Shown: in pieces, positions 5,791 to 5,844 of the stretch
How positions within the stretch are numbered: the stretch's first letter is position 1
How the letters are laid out: every line of letters starts with the position of its first letter
DNA from: Kiritimatiellales bacterium
GTDB lineage: Bacteria; Verrucomicrobiota; Kiritimatiellia; Kiritimatiellales; Pontiellaceae
Assembly (NCBI GenBank): GCA_021734595.1
Contig: JAIPIO010000244.1
Span: 1-5,844 of the forward strand
Length of the DNA stretch: 5,844 nt
Direction: 5' to 3'
Made by a program: the position numbers and the translations under genes
Notes under the pieces: model-generated
Told to the model about the DNA's origin: nothing
What the model saw: the letters and a program-made list of their open reading frames with translations, nothing else
Databases searched by the model: none

Positions 5791-5844
5791 ATGGCTACAA
5801 CAAACACATCAGATGCATTGGGAATGATTGAAACACGGGGCTTC
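5791..5844 (+). CDS. Second BMC-H shell protein, first 18 codons (runs off the window)
   Basis: ATG 5791 is preceded by AAGGA at 5777-5781 and lies 21 bases after the BMC-T stop. The visible residues are MATTNTSDALGMIETRGF, which after a different leader matches the beginning of the BMC-H encoded at 4838. BMC operons commonly carry several hexamer paralogs with different pore loops, but the pore region is outside the window, so whether its permeability differs cannot be said. Confidence 0.92.
   Translation, partial: MATTNTSDALGMIETRGF
5815..5843 (+). repeat. 29-bp exact repeat shared by two BMC-H genes, copy 2
   Basis: Identical to 4856-4884. The upstream leaders of the two genes differ in both sequence and length, so identity begins sharply at the conserved alanine codon. 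How far it continues to the right is not visible: the next base already differs (C here, T in the first copy). Confidence 0.9.

Overview
This window carries the start of a bacterial microcompartment (BMC) operon, next to an unrelated cell-surface polysaccharide region on the other strand. The DNA is moderately GC-rich. Genes mostly have clear AGGAG-type ribosome sites, and one starts with GTG. The mix of a DeoR regulator, an SMP-30/gluconolactonase-like lipoprotein, a short-chain dehydrogenase and BMC shell genes, with hairpin repeats between genes, would fit a Gram-negative bacterium of the Planctomycetota-Verrucomicrobiota-Kiritimatiellota group. That placement is an inference; no taxonomic marker gene is present.

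Left part (1-1714, minus strand): a partial nitroreductase-family gene that runs off the window, and upstream of it an O-antigen ligase/polymerase-like membrane protein. They are 39 bases apart and probably co-transcribed, leftward.

Divergent intergenic region (1715-2073): about 360 bases without a convincing gene. It holds a perfect 14-bp palindrome next to the ligase start, two copies of a hairpin repeat with TTGGAA motifs, a sigma70-like promoter pointing right, and three CGAAAG repeats spaced exactly 11 bp apart just downstream of it. These repeats are a candidate DeoR-family operator.

Right part (2074-5844, plus strand): DeoR-family repressor, lipoprotein with an SMP-30-like beta-propeller, NAD-type short-chain dehydrogenase, hexameric shell protein (BMC-H), tandem-domain shell protein (BMC-T), and the first 18 codons of a second BMC-H. 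Gaps are 17, 84, 32, 2 and 21 bases. The 84-base gap contains a third copy of the hairpin repeat, with a perfect 14-bp stem.

Working model (inference): a sugar or sugar-phosphate signal relieves DeoR-type repression. The envelope lactonase-like protein and the cytosolic dehydrogenase then act on a sugar, sugar acid or lactone, feeding a catabolic microcompartment whose signature enzymes (aldolase, aldehyde dehydrogenase, PduL, kinase) should lie beyond the right edge. The BMC-T closely resembles, from memory, the double-layer gated trimers of the Haliangium ochraceum shell. The substrate cannot be determined from this window.
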